64,000 bases of DNA from Streptomyces olivochromogenes. Its GTDB lineage: Bacteria; Actinomycetota; Actinomycetes; Streptomycetales; Streptomycetaceae. How positions within the stretch are numbered: the first letter of the stretch is position 1; every line of letters begins with the position of its first letter. Positions 17,492 through 27,100 of this stretch are shown in pieces. The translations under genes were made by a program, and so were the position numbers. The stretch is from the NCBI RefSeq assembly GCF_001514115.1, contig NZ_KQ948455.1, positions 420,709 to 484,708 on the forward strand. Direction: 5' to 3'. The notes beneath the pieces were generated by a model. It was not told where the DNA came from and did not search any database. It was given only the letters and a program-made list of their open reading frames with translations.

Positions 17492-18598
17492 GTGCGATCC
17501 ATCTGGAACGGCGCCATCTCCTTCGGTCTGGTCAGCATCCCGATCAAGGTCGTGAACGCGACGGAGAGCCACTCGATCTCCTTCCGCCAGGTCCACCTGG
17601 ACGACGGTGGCCGCATCCGGTACCGCAAGTTCTGCGAACTGGAGGACCGCGAGGTCACCACCGGTGAGATCGGCAAGGCGTACGAGGACGCGGACGGCAC
17701 GCTGATCCCGGTCACGGACGAGGAACTGGCCGCGCTGCCGATCCCCACCGCGAGGACGATCGAGATCGTGGCGTTCGTGCCGGCCGAGCGGATCGACCCG
17801 CTCCAGATGGACACGGCGTACTACCTGGCCGCGAACGGCGTCCCCGCCACCAAGCCGTACGTCCTGCTGCGCGAGGCGCTCAAGCGCAGTCAGAAGGTCG
17901 CCGTCGCGAAGTTCGCACTGCGCGGGCGGGAGCGGCTCGGCATGCTGCGCGTGGTGGACGACGTGATCGCCATGCACGGGCTGCTGTGGCCGGACGAGAT
18001 CCGGTCCACGGAGGAGGTCGCGCCGGACGCGAGCGTGACCGTACGGGACAAGGAACTCGACCTGGCCGACGCACTCATGGACACCCTCGGCGAGGTCGAG
18101 CTCACCGAACTCCACGACGACTACCGCGAGGCCGTCGAGGAACTCATCGCCGCCAAGGCCTCCGGCGAACTCCCGGCCGCGCCGCCCGCCGGGGAGCGGG
18201 CCGGCGGCAAGGTGCTCGACCTGATGGCCGCCCTGGAGAAGAGCGTGCGCGCGGCCAAGGTGTCCCGGGGTGAGGAGACGGGCGAGGAGACGGGTGAGGA
18301 AGCCGGGGCGCGGACCGGCGAATCCGCCGAGGTCACCCCGCTGCCCTCCCGCAGGTCGGCCCGTACGGCGCCCAAGGAGGTCGGCGGGAAGAAGTCCACG
18401 TCGACCGCGAGGAAGACGCCGCCGAAGAAGGCCGTCGCGAAGTCCACGGCGAAGTCGACGGGCCAGGCGGCCGGCAAGGCGGCGGCCACCAAGTCCACCG
18501 CGAAGAAGACGGCGGCCAAGAAGACGACCGCCAAGAAGGCGACGGGGAAGAAGACGGCCGCGAAGAAGGCCACCCCGCGGGGCCGCGCCTCGGCCTGA
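17492..18598 (+). CDS. ku: Ku DNA end-binding protein with Lys-rich tail
   Basis: Homodimeric bacterial Ku that threads onto DNA ends and recruits LigD for non-homologous end joining. 368 residues from GTG 17492 (RSIWNGAISFGLVSIPIKVV is the canonical N-terminus); a GTG nine bases earlier is less well spaced from AGGAAGGT. The Ku core covers about residues 1-255. The last ~85 residues are an AKKT/AKKS-rich low-complexity tail, histone-H1-like, which in other actinobacterial Ku proteins binds DNA. Divergent from the polymerase gene. Confidence 0.95.
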   Translation: MRSIWNGAISFGLVSIPIKVVNATESHSISFRQVHLDDGGRIRYRKFCELEDREVTTGEIGKAYEDADGTLIPVTDEELAALPIPTARTIEIVAFVPAERIDPLQMDTAYYLAANGVPATKPYVLLREALKRSQKVAVAKFALRGRERLGMLRVVDDVIAMHGLLWPDEIRSTEEVAPDASVTVRDKELDLADALMDTLGEVELTELHDDYREAVEELIAAKASGELPAAPPAGERAGGKVLDLMAALEKSVRAAKVSRGEETGEETGEEAGARTGESAEVTPLPSRRSARTAPKEVGGKKSTSTARKTPPKKAVAKSTAKSTGQAAGKAAATKSTAKKTAAKKTTAKKATGKKTAAKKATPRGRASA

Positions 18599-18635
18599 CC
18601 GCCCCGGGGCACCCGCGGGCCCCGGAGCCCCGTCA

Positions 18636-18691
18636 CCTCGTACGGATCGCCTCGTACGGATCGCCTCGTACGGCTCACCTCGTACGGATCA
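18636..18691. repeat. four 14-bp tandem repeats
   Basis: Four consecutive copies of CCTCGTACGGATCG (third and fourth with one or two changes) lie between the convergent Ku and ketoacyl synthase genes. The array reaches into the stop codon of the latter (18689-18691), and a partial fifth unit extends into its coding sequence, so the array could change the protein's last residues. Confidence 0.85.
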
Positions 18692-20449
18692 CCCTGTACG
18701 CCGCAGGGCCAGCACCGCATTGTGCCCGCCGAAGCCGAACGAGTTGCTCAGGGCGAGGTCGCCGAGCGCCGGCAGCCGGCGGGGGCTCTTGGTCACCACG
18801 TCCAGGTCGATCGCTTCGTCCTGCTCGTCGCAGCCGATGGTGGGCGGGATGAGGCCGTGGTGGAGGGTGAGCACCGTGGCGACGGCCTCCACACCGCCCG
18901 CGGCTCCCTGGAGATGGCCGAGGTGGCCCTTCAGCGCGGTCACCGGCACGCTCCCGCCGAGCACCGCGCGCAGCGCGCTCGCCTCGGCGAGGTCGCCGTC
19001 GACGGTGGCGGTGGCATGGGCGTTGACGTGGACGACGTCCACGACATGGGCACCGGCGTCGTGGACGGCCCGGCGCAGTGCCAGCGCCACGCCGCTGCCG
19101 GACGGGTCGGGCGCGGCCATGTGGTGGGCATCGGCGGACAGTCCCCAGCCCGCGGCCTCGCAGTAGACGCGCGCGCCGCGTGCCCGGGCGTGCTCCTCGG
19201 CCTCCAGGAGCAGGAAGCCCGCGCCCTCGCCGTTCACGAAGCCGTCGCGGTCGCTCGCGAACGGCCGGGAGGGGCTGGTGGAACCGAGCTCGTGGGTGGA
19301 GAGCGCGCGCATGGCGGCGAACGAGGCCATGATCGCGGGGGTGACGACGGCTTCGGCGCCCCCGGCGAGCGCGACGTCCACCCGGCCGTAGCGGATGCGG
19401 TCGATGGCCTGTCCGATGGCCTCGGTGCCGGAGGCGCACGCGCTGGTCACGGTGCGGGCCTCGCCGGTGATGTGCAGCGCGAGCGACACCTGGGAGGCGG
19501 CCTGCGAGGGCACGGTCATCGGAGTGGTGAGCGGGGAGACCGCGCGCGGGCCCTTGTCCCGCAGCTTGCGGTCGCCGCCGACGAGCACGGAGGCGTCACC
19601 GAGGATGGCCCCGACCGAGACGCCGACCCGCTCGGGCGCCAGCCCGCCCTCCGTCGTGCCGGCCGGGTCCAGCCCGGCGTCCTGCCAGGCCTCGCGGGCG
19701 GCGAGCACAGCGAACTGGGCGGACCGGTTCATCCGCCGCGCCTGCGGCCGGGGCAGCAGTCCGACGGGGTCCACGGGCACGCTGCCCGCGACCCGCACGG
19801 GCAGTTCGGCGAACTCCTCGCCCTCCAACTCGCTTATCCCGCACCGGCCCTCGACCAGGCCCCGCCACAGCTCCTCGACCCCGACACCGAGCGGCGTCAC
19901 GGCACCGAGCCCGGTGACGACGACCCGGCGGGGCACGTACGCCTCGGCGGCCCGCCTCGGACGCGGGTAATGACGTACGACATGTCCCTTTTGGGTGGCT
20001 TGTTCGGTCAGGTCCCGCAGTTCCTCGTCGGGGACGGGATCCTCGGCCCTGCGGTCCAGGTCCCGGTACCAGTGACCCCACCTGCGGGTGTACGACTCCT
20101 CGACGGCCCGGGGGTCCACGGCGCGCAGTGAGGTGACGCGGTCGCCGTCCCGGAATTCCACCGGGTCGAGGTCGGTGGAGGTGATCTCGGGAATTGCCCC
20201 GACATCCATTCGGCGGCAGGCGGTGGTCACTTGGTGACCACGCTCGAATACCTCGTCGTGATCAATTCCGCCGAGTGGCGGCCGCAATGTCAGGCGAATG
20301 GTGTGGGGAGTTTCGGGAAGGGTGTGCATCACCACGTACCAGGTGTTCTCCGCCACATCCTGTTCGGACAGGGCGACCAGATCGCCAGGGATCACTTCGG
20401 CGACGGTGACGGCGTGGGGCTGTACGGGAACGTCGGACGAACGGCGCAT
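18689..20449 (-). CDS. ketoacyl-ACP synthase with unusual N-terminal extension
   Basis: 586 residues. From about residue 175 (RRVVVTGLGAVTPLG) it is a KAS-II/FabF-type condensing enzyme with Cys in TSACASG near residue 337, His in VNAHATAT near 478 and GHLGHLQGAAG near 505, so all catalytic residues are present. The first ~170 residues are unrelated to KAS and open with a beta-rich segment (PGDLVALSEQDVAENTWYVV). There is no stop between them, though an in-frame GTG at the KAS boundary (YVPRRVVV) could act as a second start. ATG 20449 is the assumed start; no good ribosome site is visible. Lies 260 bases downstream of the Dap cluster; membership is uncertain. Confidence 0.8.
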   Translation of the reverse strand: MRRSSDVPVQPHAVTVAEVIPGDLVALSEQDVAENTWYVVMHTLPETPHTIRLTLRPPLGGIDHDEVFERGHQVTTACRRMDVGAIPEITSTDLDPVEFRDGDRVTSLRAVDPRAVEESYTRRWGHWYRDLDRRAEDPVPDEELRDLTEQATQKGHVVRHYPRPRRAAEAYVPRRVVVTGLGAVTPLGVGVEELWRGLVEGRCGISELEGEEFAELPVRVAGSVPVDPVGLLPRPQARRMNRSAQFAVLAAREAWQDAGLDPAGTTEGGLAPERVGVSVGAILGDASVLVGGDRKLRDKGPRAVSPLTTPMTVPSQAASQVSLALHITGEARTVTSACASGTEAIGQAIDRIRYGRVDVALAGGAEAVVTPAIMASFAAMRALSTHELGSTSPSRPFASDRDGFVNGEGAGFLLLEAEEHARARGARVYCEAAGWGLSADAHHMAAPDPSGSGVALALRRAVHDAGAHVVDVVHVNAHATATVDGDLAEASALRAVLGGSVPVTALKGHLGHLQGAAGGVEAVATVLTLHHGLIPPTIGCDEQDEAIDLDVVTKSPRRLPALGDLALSNSFGFGGHNAVLALRRTG

Positions 20450-20709
20450 GGGGAGCGATTGCTTTCTGTGGGGATTTCCGTCCCCAACTTTCGGCGACAA
20501 AGTAGGAATTGCCTAGATGTCCCCACCGCATAGTGGGCAACGTCACCGAAAGCAGTGATCAGTATTTCGCTCCCGTATCTCTACTACCGCCCCTGGTCGG
20601 ACAACTGAATCCCGTGGCCGCCGAGTTCGTCGAAGTGCCGCCCCGGTGCGGGCGACACGGGGGCGGGGCCCGGCACGTACCGGACCCCGCCCACCCGCGA
20701 AGACGGGCC

Positions 20710-21795
20710 CTACGCCTTACGGTCCTGGAGCTGAGGGCGTTGGGTTTTGTTGCGCTCGCCGTTCTGGAGGTCGGCCGCCCGGTTCCACCGTGTCGGTGGC
20801 GTGGGGGAGGGCGCCCAGGAATCGGCGGCGATCTCTTCGGAGTTGAGCACGTCGTCGCCGTAGAGATCCCGCAGCCAGCTGGCCTGGTAGATGGTGTCGA
20901 GGTAGCGCTCGCCGAGGTCCGGGCCGATGGCCACGGCGGTGAGTTCGCGCGCGTCGTGCCGGCTCAACCAGTCCGTCGCGCCGCTGACCACCGTGCCGGT
21001 GGAGCCGCCGAACACGAACCCTCTCCTGGCCAGCCGGTGGCAGGTACGGACGGTGTCCCTCTCCTCGACTCGTATCACTTCGTCCACGTAGGACTCGTCG
21101 AGCAGTGGCGGGCGCATGCTCATCCCGAGGCCCGGAATCATTCGGCGGCCGGGCGGACCACCGAAGGACACCGAGCCCACGCTGTCCACCGCGACGACCC
21201 GCACCGGCCGGTGCCACTCCCGGAAGTAGCGCGCGCAGCCCATCAGGGTGCCGGTGGTGCCGGCCCCGACGAACAGCACGTCCAGCTGCGGGAACTGACG
21301 GGCGATCTCCGGCGCCGTCCTGCGGTAGTGCGCCTTCCAGTTGCTCGGGTTGGTGTACTGGCTGAGCCACACATACCGGGCGTCGGAGGCGCACAGCGCA
21401 CGCACGTACTCGATCCGCGCGCCGAGATAGCCGCCGTTGCTCTCCTGCTGACCGGCGATCATGTGCACCTGGCTGCCCAGGGCCTCCATCATCATCCTGG
21501 TCGACAGGTTGCCGCGGGAGTCCGTCACGCACAGGAACCGGTAACCCTTGCTCGCCGCGATCATGCTCAGCGCTACGCCGAGGTTCCCGGACGAGGACTC
21601 GACCAGGATCGAATCCGGCTTCAGAACTCCGTCCCGCTCGGCGGCCTCCACCATCTCGAGGGCGGCCTTCATCTTGATCGAACCGGCGAAGTTGAAGCCC
21701 TCACACTTCAGGAAGAGCGGGTGCCCGATGATCGCCCGGAGGTCGACATAGAGATCCTCTTCGTTGAAGGCCTGGGGAACGGAAATGACGGGCAC
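20710..21795 (-). CDS. sbnA: SbnA-type L-2,3-diaminopropionate synthase, first step
   Basis: 361-residue PLP enzyme of the cysteine synthase fold. SbnA joins O-phospho-L-serine and L-glutamate into N-(2-amino-2-carboxyethyl)-L-glutamate. Features: FNFAGSIKMKAAL (PLP-binding Lys), SSSGNLGVALSMIAA (Asn loop), GAGTTGTLMGCARYF (phosphate-binding Gly loop) and GGSTGTVVSGA. GTG 21795 is chosen because GAGGAG lies at the right distance; the longer ORF's N-terminus has no match. It follows the SbnB gene after 156 bases on the same strand, so together they supply L-Dap. Confidence 0.88.
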   Translation of the reverse strand: MPVISVPQAFNEEDLYVDLRAIIGHPLFLKCEGFNFAGSIKMKAALEMVEAAERDGVLKPDSILVESSSGNLGVALSMIAASKGYRFLCVTDSRGNLSTRMMMEALGSQVHMIAGQQESNGGYLGARIEYVRALCASDARYVWLSQYTNPSNWKAHYRRTAPEIARQFPQLDVLFVGAGTTGTLMGCARYFREWHRPVRVVAVDSVGSVSFGGPPGRRMIPGLGMSMRPPLLDESYVDEVIRVEERDTVRTCHRLARRGFVFGGSTGTVVSGATDWLSRHDARELTAVAIGPDLGERYLDTIYQASWLRDLYGDDVLNSEEIAADSWAPSPTPPTRWNRAADLQNGERNKTQRPQLQDRKA

Positions 21796-21951
21796 GACGG
21801 TCTCCTCAATCTGGAGCAGGGCACTTTCGGAATGTCCGTCCGACCGTGGGCGGGCTTCTCGCTTCTGCGGGCGGGAGCCCGTGTCCATCCGAGTCGGACA
21901 GGGCCCTGTGTCAGGGGCTGCTGTCTTGTGCGGCCCGGGTTCGAGGCCGAC

Positions 21952-23034
21952 TCACCCGTACCGGCTCAGTTCGTGGAAGAAGTCGTCGACGACGTGCAGT
22001 TCGCCGCCGCGGGCCACTTCGTCGTAGACGTACTTGCCGACCGCGAGGTCGAGCACCCCGAGGCCGAAGGGCGAGAACACCACCGGCCGGTCCGCCGGCA
22101 CGGTCACCCGCCCGGCCATCACGTCGTCCAACGTGCCGTGCACGAAGTCCCGGTTGCCCGTGAGCTGCTCGGCCAGATGCGGCGAGGTGTCGGCCTTCAG
22201 GCAGTGCTCGATGTCGTCGACGATGTTGGTCGAGGCGAGCAGGATCTCCGGCGCGAGGTCGCGCAGCGACACGTGCAATACCACAGGGTTGTGTTCGAAC
22301 CAGGACAAATCGCTGACGTGCGGCTGCCCGGCGACCGTGGCGAAGACCACCATGTCGCTGTTGCGGATCAGCTGCTCGGCGTTGTCGTGCACGGTGATCC
22401 GGCCGGTGGCGCCCGACTGTTCCAGATAGCACCGGAAACCCGCCGCGCTGTCGGTGGACAGGTCGTGCACACCGATCTCGTCGAACGACCAGCCGGTGCC
22501 GACCAGGAACGTGTGGATGTACCGGGCGATCAGGCCCACCCCGAAGAAGCCGACCCGTGCCGGTCGTGGCCGGTCACGGCTGAGCCGGCCGGCGGCCGCC
22601 GCGGCCGACGCGGCCGTCCTGGTGGCGCTGATGATCGAGCTCTCCAGACAGGCGAACGGGTAGCCGGTGTCGTGGTCGTTGAGGATCAGTACGGCCGAGG
22701 CCCGGGGGACACCGGTCGCCACGTTCTCCGGGAAGCTGGAGATCCACTTCAGGCCGTCCACCCGTACCTCCCCGCCGATCGAGGCGGGCAGCGCGATGAT
22801 CCGGGAGGACGGACGGTCGGGGAACTTCAGGAAGTACGACGGCGGGTTCACCGAGTCACCGGCGCCGTGCACCCGGTAGGTGGCCTCGACCAACTCCATG
22901 ATCTGCTTCTCGCGGCCGCGCAGCGCGCGCTGCACCTGGGCGCCGGGGATCACCGCGAACGGCGGCACGGTGACCGGCGCGGCCGGAGCGGACATCGGTG
23001 CGGATTCCCGCGTGGTGGAACGGGTGGTGGTCAT
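21952..23034 (-). CDS. sbnB: SbnB-type dehydrogenase, L-2,3-diaminopropionate formation
   Basis: 360-residue member of the ornithine cyclodeaminase/mu-crystallin family. SbnB oxidises N-(2-amino-2-carboxyethyl)-L-glutamate with NAD, releasing L-2,3-diaminopropionate and 2-oxoglutarate. The nucleotide fold is at ARVGFFGVGLIARYI, and the substrate-side segment GLKWISSFPENVATGVPRAS is typical. The ATG overlaps the stop of the oxygenase gene (ATGA at 23031-23034), so translation is coupled. The 2-oxoglutarate released is also the cosubstrate of that oxygenase. Confidence 0.88.
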   Translation of the reverse strand: MTTTRSTTRESAPMSAPAAPVTVPPFAVIPGAQVQRALRGREKQIMELVEATYRVHGAGDSVNPPSYFLKFPDRPSSRIIALPASIGGEVRVDGLKWISSFPENVATGVPRASAVLILNDHDTGYPFACLESSIISATRTAASAAAAAGRLSRDRPRPARVGFFGVGLIARYIHTFLVGTGWSFDEIGVHDLSTDSAAGFRCYLEQSGATGRITVHDNAEQLIRNSDMVVFATVAGQPHVSDLSWFEHNPVVLHVSLRDLAPEILLASTNIVDDIEHCLKADTSPHLAEQLTGNRDFVHGTLDDVMAGRVTVPADRPVVFSPFGLGVLDLAVGKYVYDEVARGGELHVVDDFFHELSRYG

Positions 23035-24035
23035 GACGCGGTCACCTCGACGGTCGGGGAGCAGTCGGTCAGACGCACCGGGTCGGCCAGGGCGACGAGC
23101 ACTTCGCGAGGTCCCTCGAAGGGCTCCCGGCTGTGCGCGGTGCGGATGTTGTCGACGAGCATCAGGTCGCCGGCCTGCCACGGCTCGCGTGCGGTGTGGG
23201 CCTCGTAGACGCTGTTGAGCTGCTCCACGACGTCCTCGCCGATCGGGTCGCCGTTGCCGAAGCGGGTGTTGAACGGCAGCCCGTCGGCCCCGTAAACGTC
23301 CATCAGGTACTCACGCACCTCGGGGGCCATCGTCCACTCGTTGAGGAACGCGATCTGGTTGAACCAGCAGCGGCGGCCGGTGACCGGGTGACTCACCACG
23401 GCGCTGCGGCGCTGTCGGGTGCGCAGCCCACCGTCCGGCTGCCACTCGAACGCGATGGCGTTGGCGCGGCAGTAGCGCTCGACGGCAGCACGGTCCTCGG
23501 TGCCGAACGCCTCGGCCACGGACGCCCCGATCTCGTCGTTGTAGCTGCGGGTGAGCAGCCAGCCCTCGCGCTCGAACCGCTGGGTCAACTCGGCGGGCAG
23601 CGCGTCGAGCACGGTCGGCGCGTCGGCCACCGCGGTCGCCCCGCCGTCGGTGGGCGCGCTCAGACAGGCGAACATCATCAGGCCGGGGAACTCGAGCGTG
23701 TAGCTCAGTTCGTGGTGCATGCACATCGGCTGGTTCGGCGGCCACTTCGTCGAGGAGTACACGCCGTCGGAGTAGGTCCGGCGGGGTGCGAAGACCTCTT
23801 TCTCGGTCATCAGACCGGTGGCGAGCTTCGAGAAGACGGCACCGGTCTCGGCCGCGTCGCGCAGTCCGAGACCGCGGACCAGGACGCAGCCGTGTTCGGC
23901 GACGACGGCGCGCAGCGCGTCCCGGTGCGCGGCTGCCCAGCCCGCCGCGCCACCGGTGGCCTCGGCCCGCAGGAGCGGAGGCCTGCCGGGCTGCAGTTCC
24001 ACGTCGACCATCGACGCCGTGGAAGTGGACGACAT
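23031..24035 (-). CDS. SyrP/TauD-like Fe(II)/2-oxoglutarate oxygenase
   Basis: 334 residues of the TauD/TfdA fold. The iron site is HxE...H: MHHELSYT near residues 105-112 and RTAHSREPF near 302, with the 2-oxoglutarate-binding Arg in the same segment. Glu instead of Asp in the first motif, plus ELSYTLEFP and APTDGGATAVADA, are like SyrP-type hydroxylases that act on carrier-bound amino acids. ATG 24035 follows AAAGGAAA. The substrate is probably Dap or a Dap unit on the NRPS carrier, giving a hydroxylated residue; this is inference from the operon. Confidence 0.8.
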   Translation of the reverse strand: MSSTSTASMVDVELQPGRPPLLRAEATGGAAGWAAAHRDALRAVVAEHGCVLVRGLGLRDAAETGAVFSKLATGLMTEKEVFAPRRTYSDGVYSSTKWPPNQPMCMHHELSYTLEFPGLMMFACLSAPTDGGATAVADAPTVLDALPAELTQRFEREGWLLTRSYNDEIGASVAEAFGTEDRAAVERYCRANAIAFEWQPDGGLRTRQRRSAVVSHPVTGRRCWFNQIAFLNEWTMAPEVREYLMDVYGADGLPFNTRFGNGDPIGEDVVEQLNSVYEAHTAREPWQAGDLMLVDNIRTAHSREPFEGPREVLVALADPVRLTDCSPTVEVTAS

Positions 24036-24083
24036 CTCGATTTCCTTTCCGTAGCCACTCAGTTGGTTGTCACTCGGGTCAGT

Positions 24084-24167
24084 CACTCGTCGGTTGTCAC
24101 TTGTCGGTTGTCATTCGTCGGTTGTCACCTGTCACCTGTCAGTTGTCACCTGTCAGTTGTCACTCAG
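24084..24167. repeat. 7-bp heptad repeat array (12 units)
   Basis: Twelve consecutive 7-base units of the form C-R-S-Y-Y-G-T (for example CACTTGT, CGGTTGT, CACCTGT, CAGTTGT) occupy the spacer between the NRPS stop (24164) and the oxygenase start (24035). No promoter or terminator is obvious in it. Its periodicity is too regular to be chance. Confidence 0.85.
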
Positions 24168-27100
24168 GAAGGAGCGAACAGTTCGGCGGCGCGCAGAACG
24201 GCCTGTGCCGCTTCGGCCGGACGGGTGCGCGGGAAGTAGTGGCCGCCGTCGGCGAGCTCGTGCAGGTCGACCTGTTCGGCCAGGAGCTGCCAGTCGCGGT
24301 AGCGGTGCGGGTGGTCCGCCGTGCTCGGGTCGTCGGCGGCGACGACCACGGTGACCGGAGCGGACAGCTTGGGCGTCGGCGGGTTGTCCAGGAGGTCGGC
24401 GAAACAGCGGTGCGCGGACACGCAGTCGTGCCGGTAGGCGGCGCCCACGTGCTCGGCGTGCCGTGCGTCCAGCTCGCCGAGTTCGGTGTACCCGCCGGCC
24501 GCGCTCAGCCGCGCGGCGATCTCGGCGTCGCTCAGTTCCGTCAGCTCGTCGATGGCGGCACGCCGCCGGGCGGCGTCGCCGAGCAGTTGCGCGCCGAGGA
24601 ACACCCGCTGGACGTCCACCCCACGCTCCTGGAGCCTTCTGGCCGTCTCCACGGCCGGCGCCGCGCCCGAGGAGTGGCCCCACAGCAGGATCCTGGTCAG
24701 GCCCCGCCGGACGATCTCGTCGACGACCTGTTCGACCACCTCGGTCATCGGCGCGAACGGTTCGCTGTCGGCGGCCACGTCGTGACCGGGCAGCTCGACC
24801 GCGTAGACGGCGGGCCCGCCGGGCGGCAGCGCCCTGGCGAGCGGCTGGAAGTTCACCGCGTTGCCGCCGGCGTACGGGAAGCACACCAGGGCCCCGCCCC
24901 GCGTGTCGTCCGATTCCGACAGCGGGTGCAGCAGCCCGGGGCGCCGCTGCGACCTGCCGTCGACCAGCGCGGCCAGGTCGGCGAGGACCGGGTGACGGGT
25001 GACGTCCTTGAGGGACACCGCACGGTCCAGGGTGATGGCGAGCTTCACCGCCGAGAGGGAGGTGCCGCCGCGGTCGAAGAAGTGGTCGCGGCGTCCGATC
25101 CGGTCCTGCGGGACGCCGAGGACCTTCGCCCAGGCGGCCGCCAGCCGGTGTTCGGTCGGTGTGTTCGGCGCGTGGTAGTCGTCCTGGACGACGTCGAGGT
25201 CTCCGGCGAGCGCCTGCAGGGTCTTCCTGTCGATCTTGCTGTTGGCGGTCAGCGGCAGGCTTTCGCGCCAGTGGAAGGCCGACGGGACCATGTACTCGGG
25301 CAGCGACTCGGCGAGCCGGGCCGGCAGGACGTCGCCGTCGAGGGCCCGCGGGCCCGAGTAGAACGCCACCAGGTGCTTGCTCTGATCGGCCCGCTCGGCG
25401 ACGACCACCGCGCCGTCGCGCACCCCCGGCACCCGCAGCAGGGTGTTCTCGATCTCGCCGATCTCGATCCGGAAGCCACGGATCTTGACCTGGGTGTCCC
25501 GGCGGCCGAGGAACTCCAGCTTGCCCCCGGGCTGCCAGCGGCCGTAGTCGCCGCCCCGGTAGAGCCGGGCGCCCTCACGGTGCGGATCGGCCAGATAGGC
25601 CTGCCGGGTGCGCTCGGGGTCGTTGATGTAGCCGCGGCCGACGCAGACGCCGGAGAACACGATCAGACCGGGGGCGCCGAGCGGCACCGGGGTGAGGTGT
25701 TCGTCGACGACGTAGACGCGTACGTTGTTGACCGCGCGGCCGAGCAGGATGCGCTCCGGCGCCCGGTCCATGACCTCGTGGTTGGTGTCGTCCGAGGTCT
25801 CGGTGAGCCCGTAGGCGTTGACCAGCTTGATTCCGGGCTGGACGGCGAACCAGCGCTCCGTGAGCTCCTTCTTCAACGCCTCGCCGGTGACCGACACGCA
25901 TCGCAGGTCCGGCAGCTCGCGGGGGTGCTGCCGCAGACAGGACACGACGACGTCCAGGTACGAGGGCACGACCTGGAGGACGGCGACCCGGCCTTCGACG
26001 ATCTTGTCGACGAACCGCTGGACGTCCAGGATCACCTCCTGCTCCACCAGCAGGGTCCGCCCGCCGACCAGGAGCCCGGACACCAGTTGCCACAGCGAGA
26101 TGTCGAAACACTGTGGTGCGGTCTGTGCGACCACCTGCCCCTCGCCGAGCCCCAGGTCGTCGATCTTGGCGTAGAGGTGGTTGAGCATCCCCTCGTGCTC
26201 GCACATCGCGCCCTTCGGCTCACCCGTGGAGCCGGAGGTGAAGTAGATGTAGGCGAGTTGGTCCGGTGCGACGGGCACGCCCGGATCGTCGTCGGCGTGG
26301 TCCTCCGCGTAGGCCGCGTCGATGAGGACCTTCCCGGTCCCGGGCAGGGACTCCAGGGCCTGGTCGAGGGTGGTGGTGCTGCCGTGCTCGGTCAGCACGA
26401 GGGCGCACCCGGCGCGAGTGAGGGTGGTGGCGATGCGGCCGGCCGGGAAGTGCGGCTCGATGGGCAGGTACACGCCCCCGGCCTTGAAGACCGCCAGCAC
26501 GGCGGCCGGCCAGTCCAGGTTGCGTTCGGTCACCACCGCGACCACGCCCTCCCGGCGCAGCCCGCGCGCCAGCAGCGCGCGTGCCAGCCGGTTGGCCCGG
26601 GCGTTGAGCTCGCGGTAGGTCCACCGCCGTTCACCGTGTACGGCCGCGACGGCGTCCGGGTGTTCGCGCACCCGCTGCTCGAACAGCTCGTGCATCCGGC
26701 GGTCGGGCAGCTCCCGGTGGGGTCCGGCGAGCCCTTCGAGCTGGAAGTGGAGTTCCTCGGCGGAGAGCAGGATCTGCCGTCCGTGCTCGGCATCCGGACC
26801 GACGGCGATCCGGGCGAGCGCGGCGACGTGGTAACCGGCGATCCGTGCGGCGCAGTCCGCGTCGAGTACGTCGGTCCGGTACCGCAGCCGCAGCACGAGC
26901 CGGCCGTCCCGCGACGAGAACCCGATCCGCACCACGGTGTCCTCGGCCAGGTCGCCGCCCACACCGCCCGGATCGAAGACGGCCTCGAACGGCGGTTCGT
27001 TCAGGCCCAGTTCGCGCCTGAGGTCGTCGACCGGGAAGTCCTTGTGCGACAACACCTCCGACGCGGCCCGATGGGCGTTCAGCAGCAGCGTCCGCCACGT

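Noticed and set aside
24084..24167. CRISPR array
   Set aside because: Units are 7 bases with no spacers; it is a simple tandem repeat, and no cas genes are present in the window.
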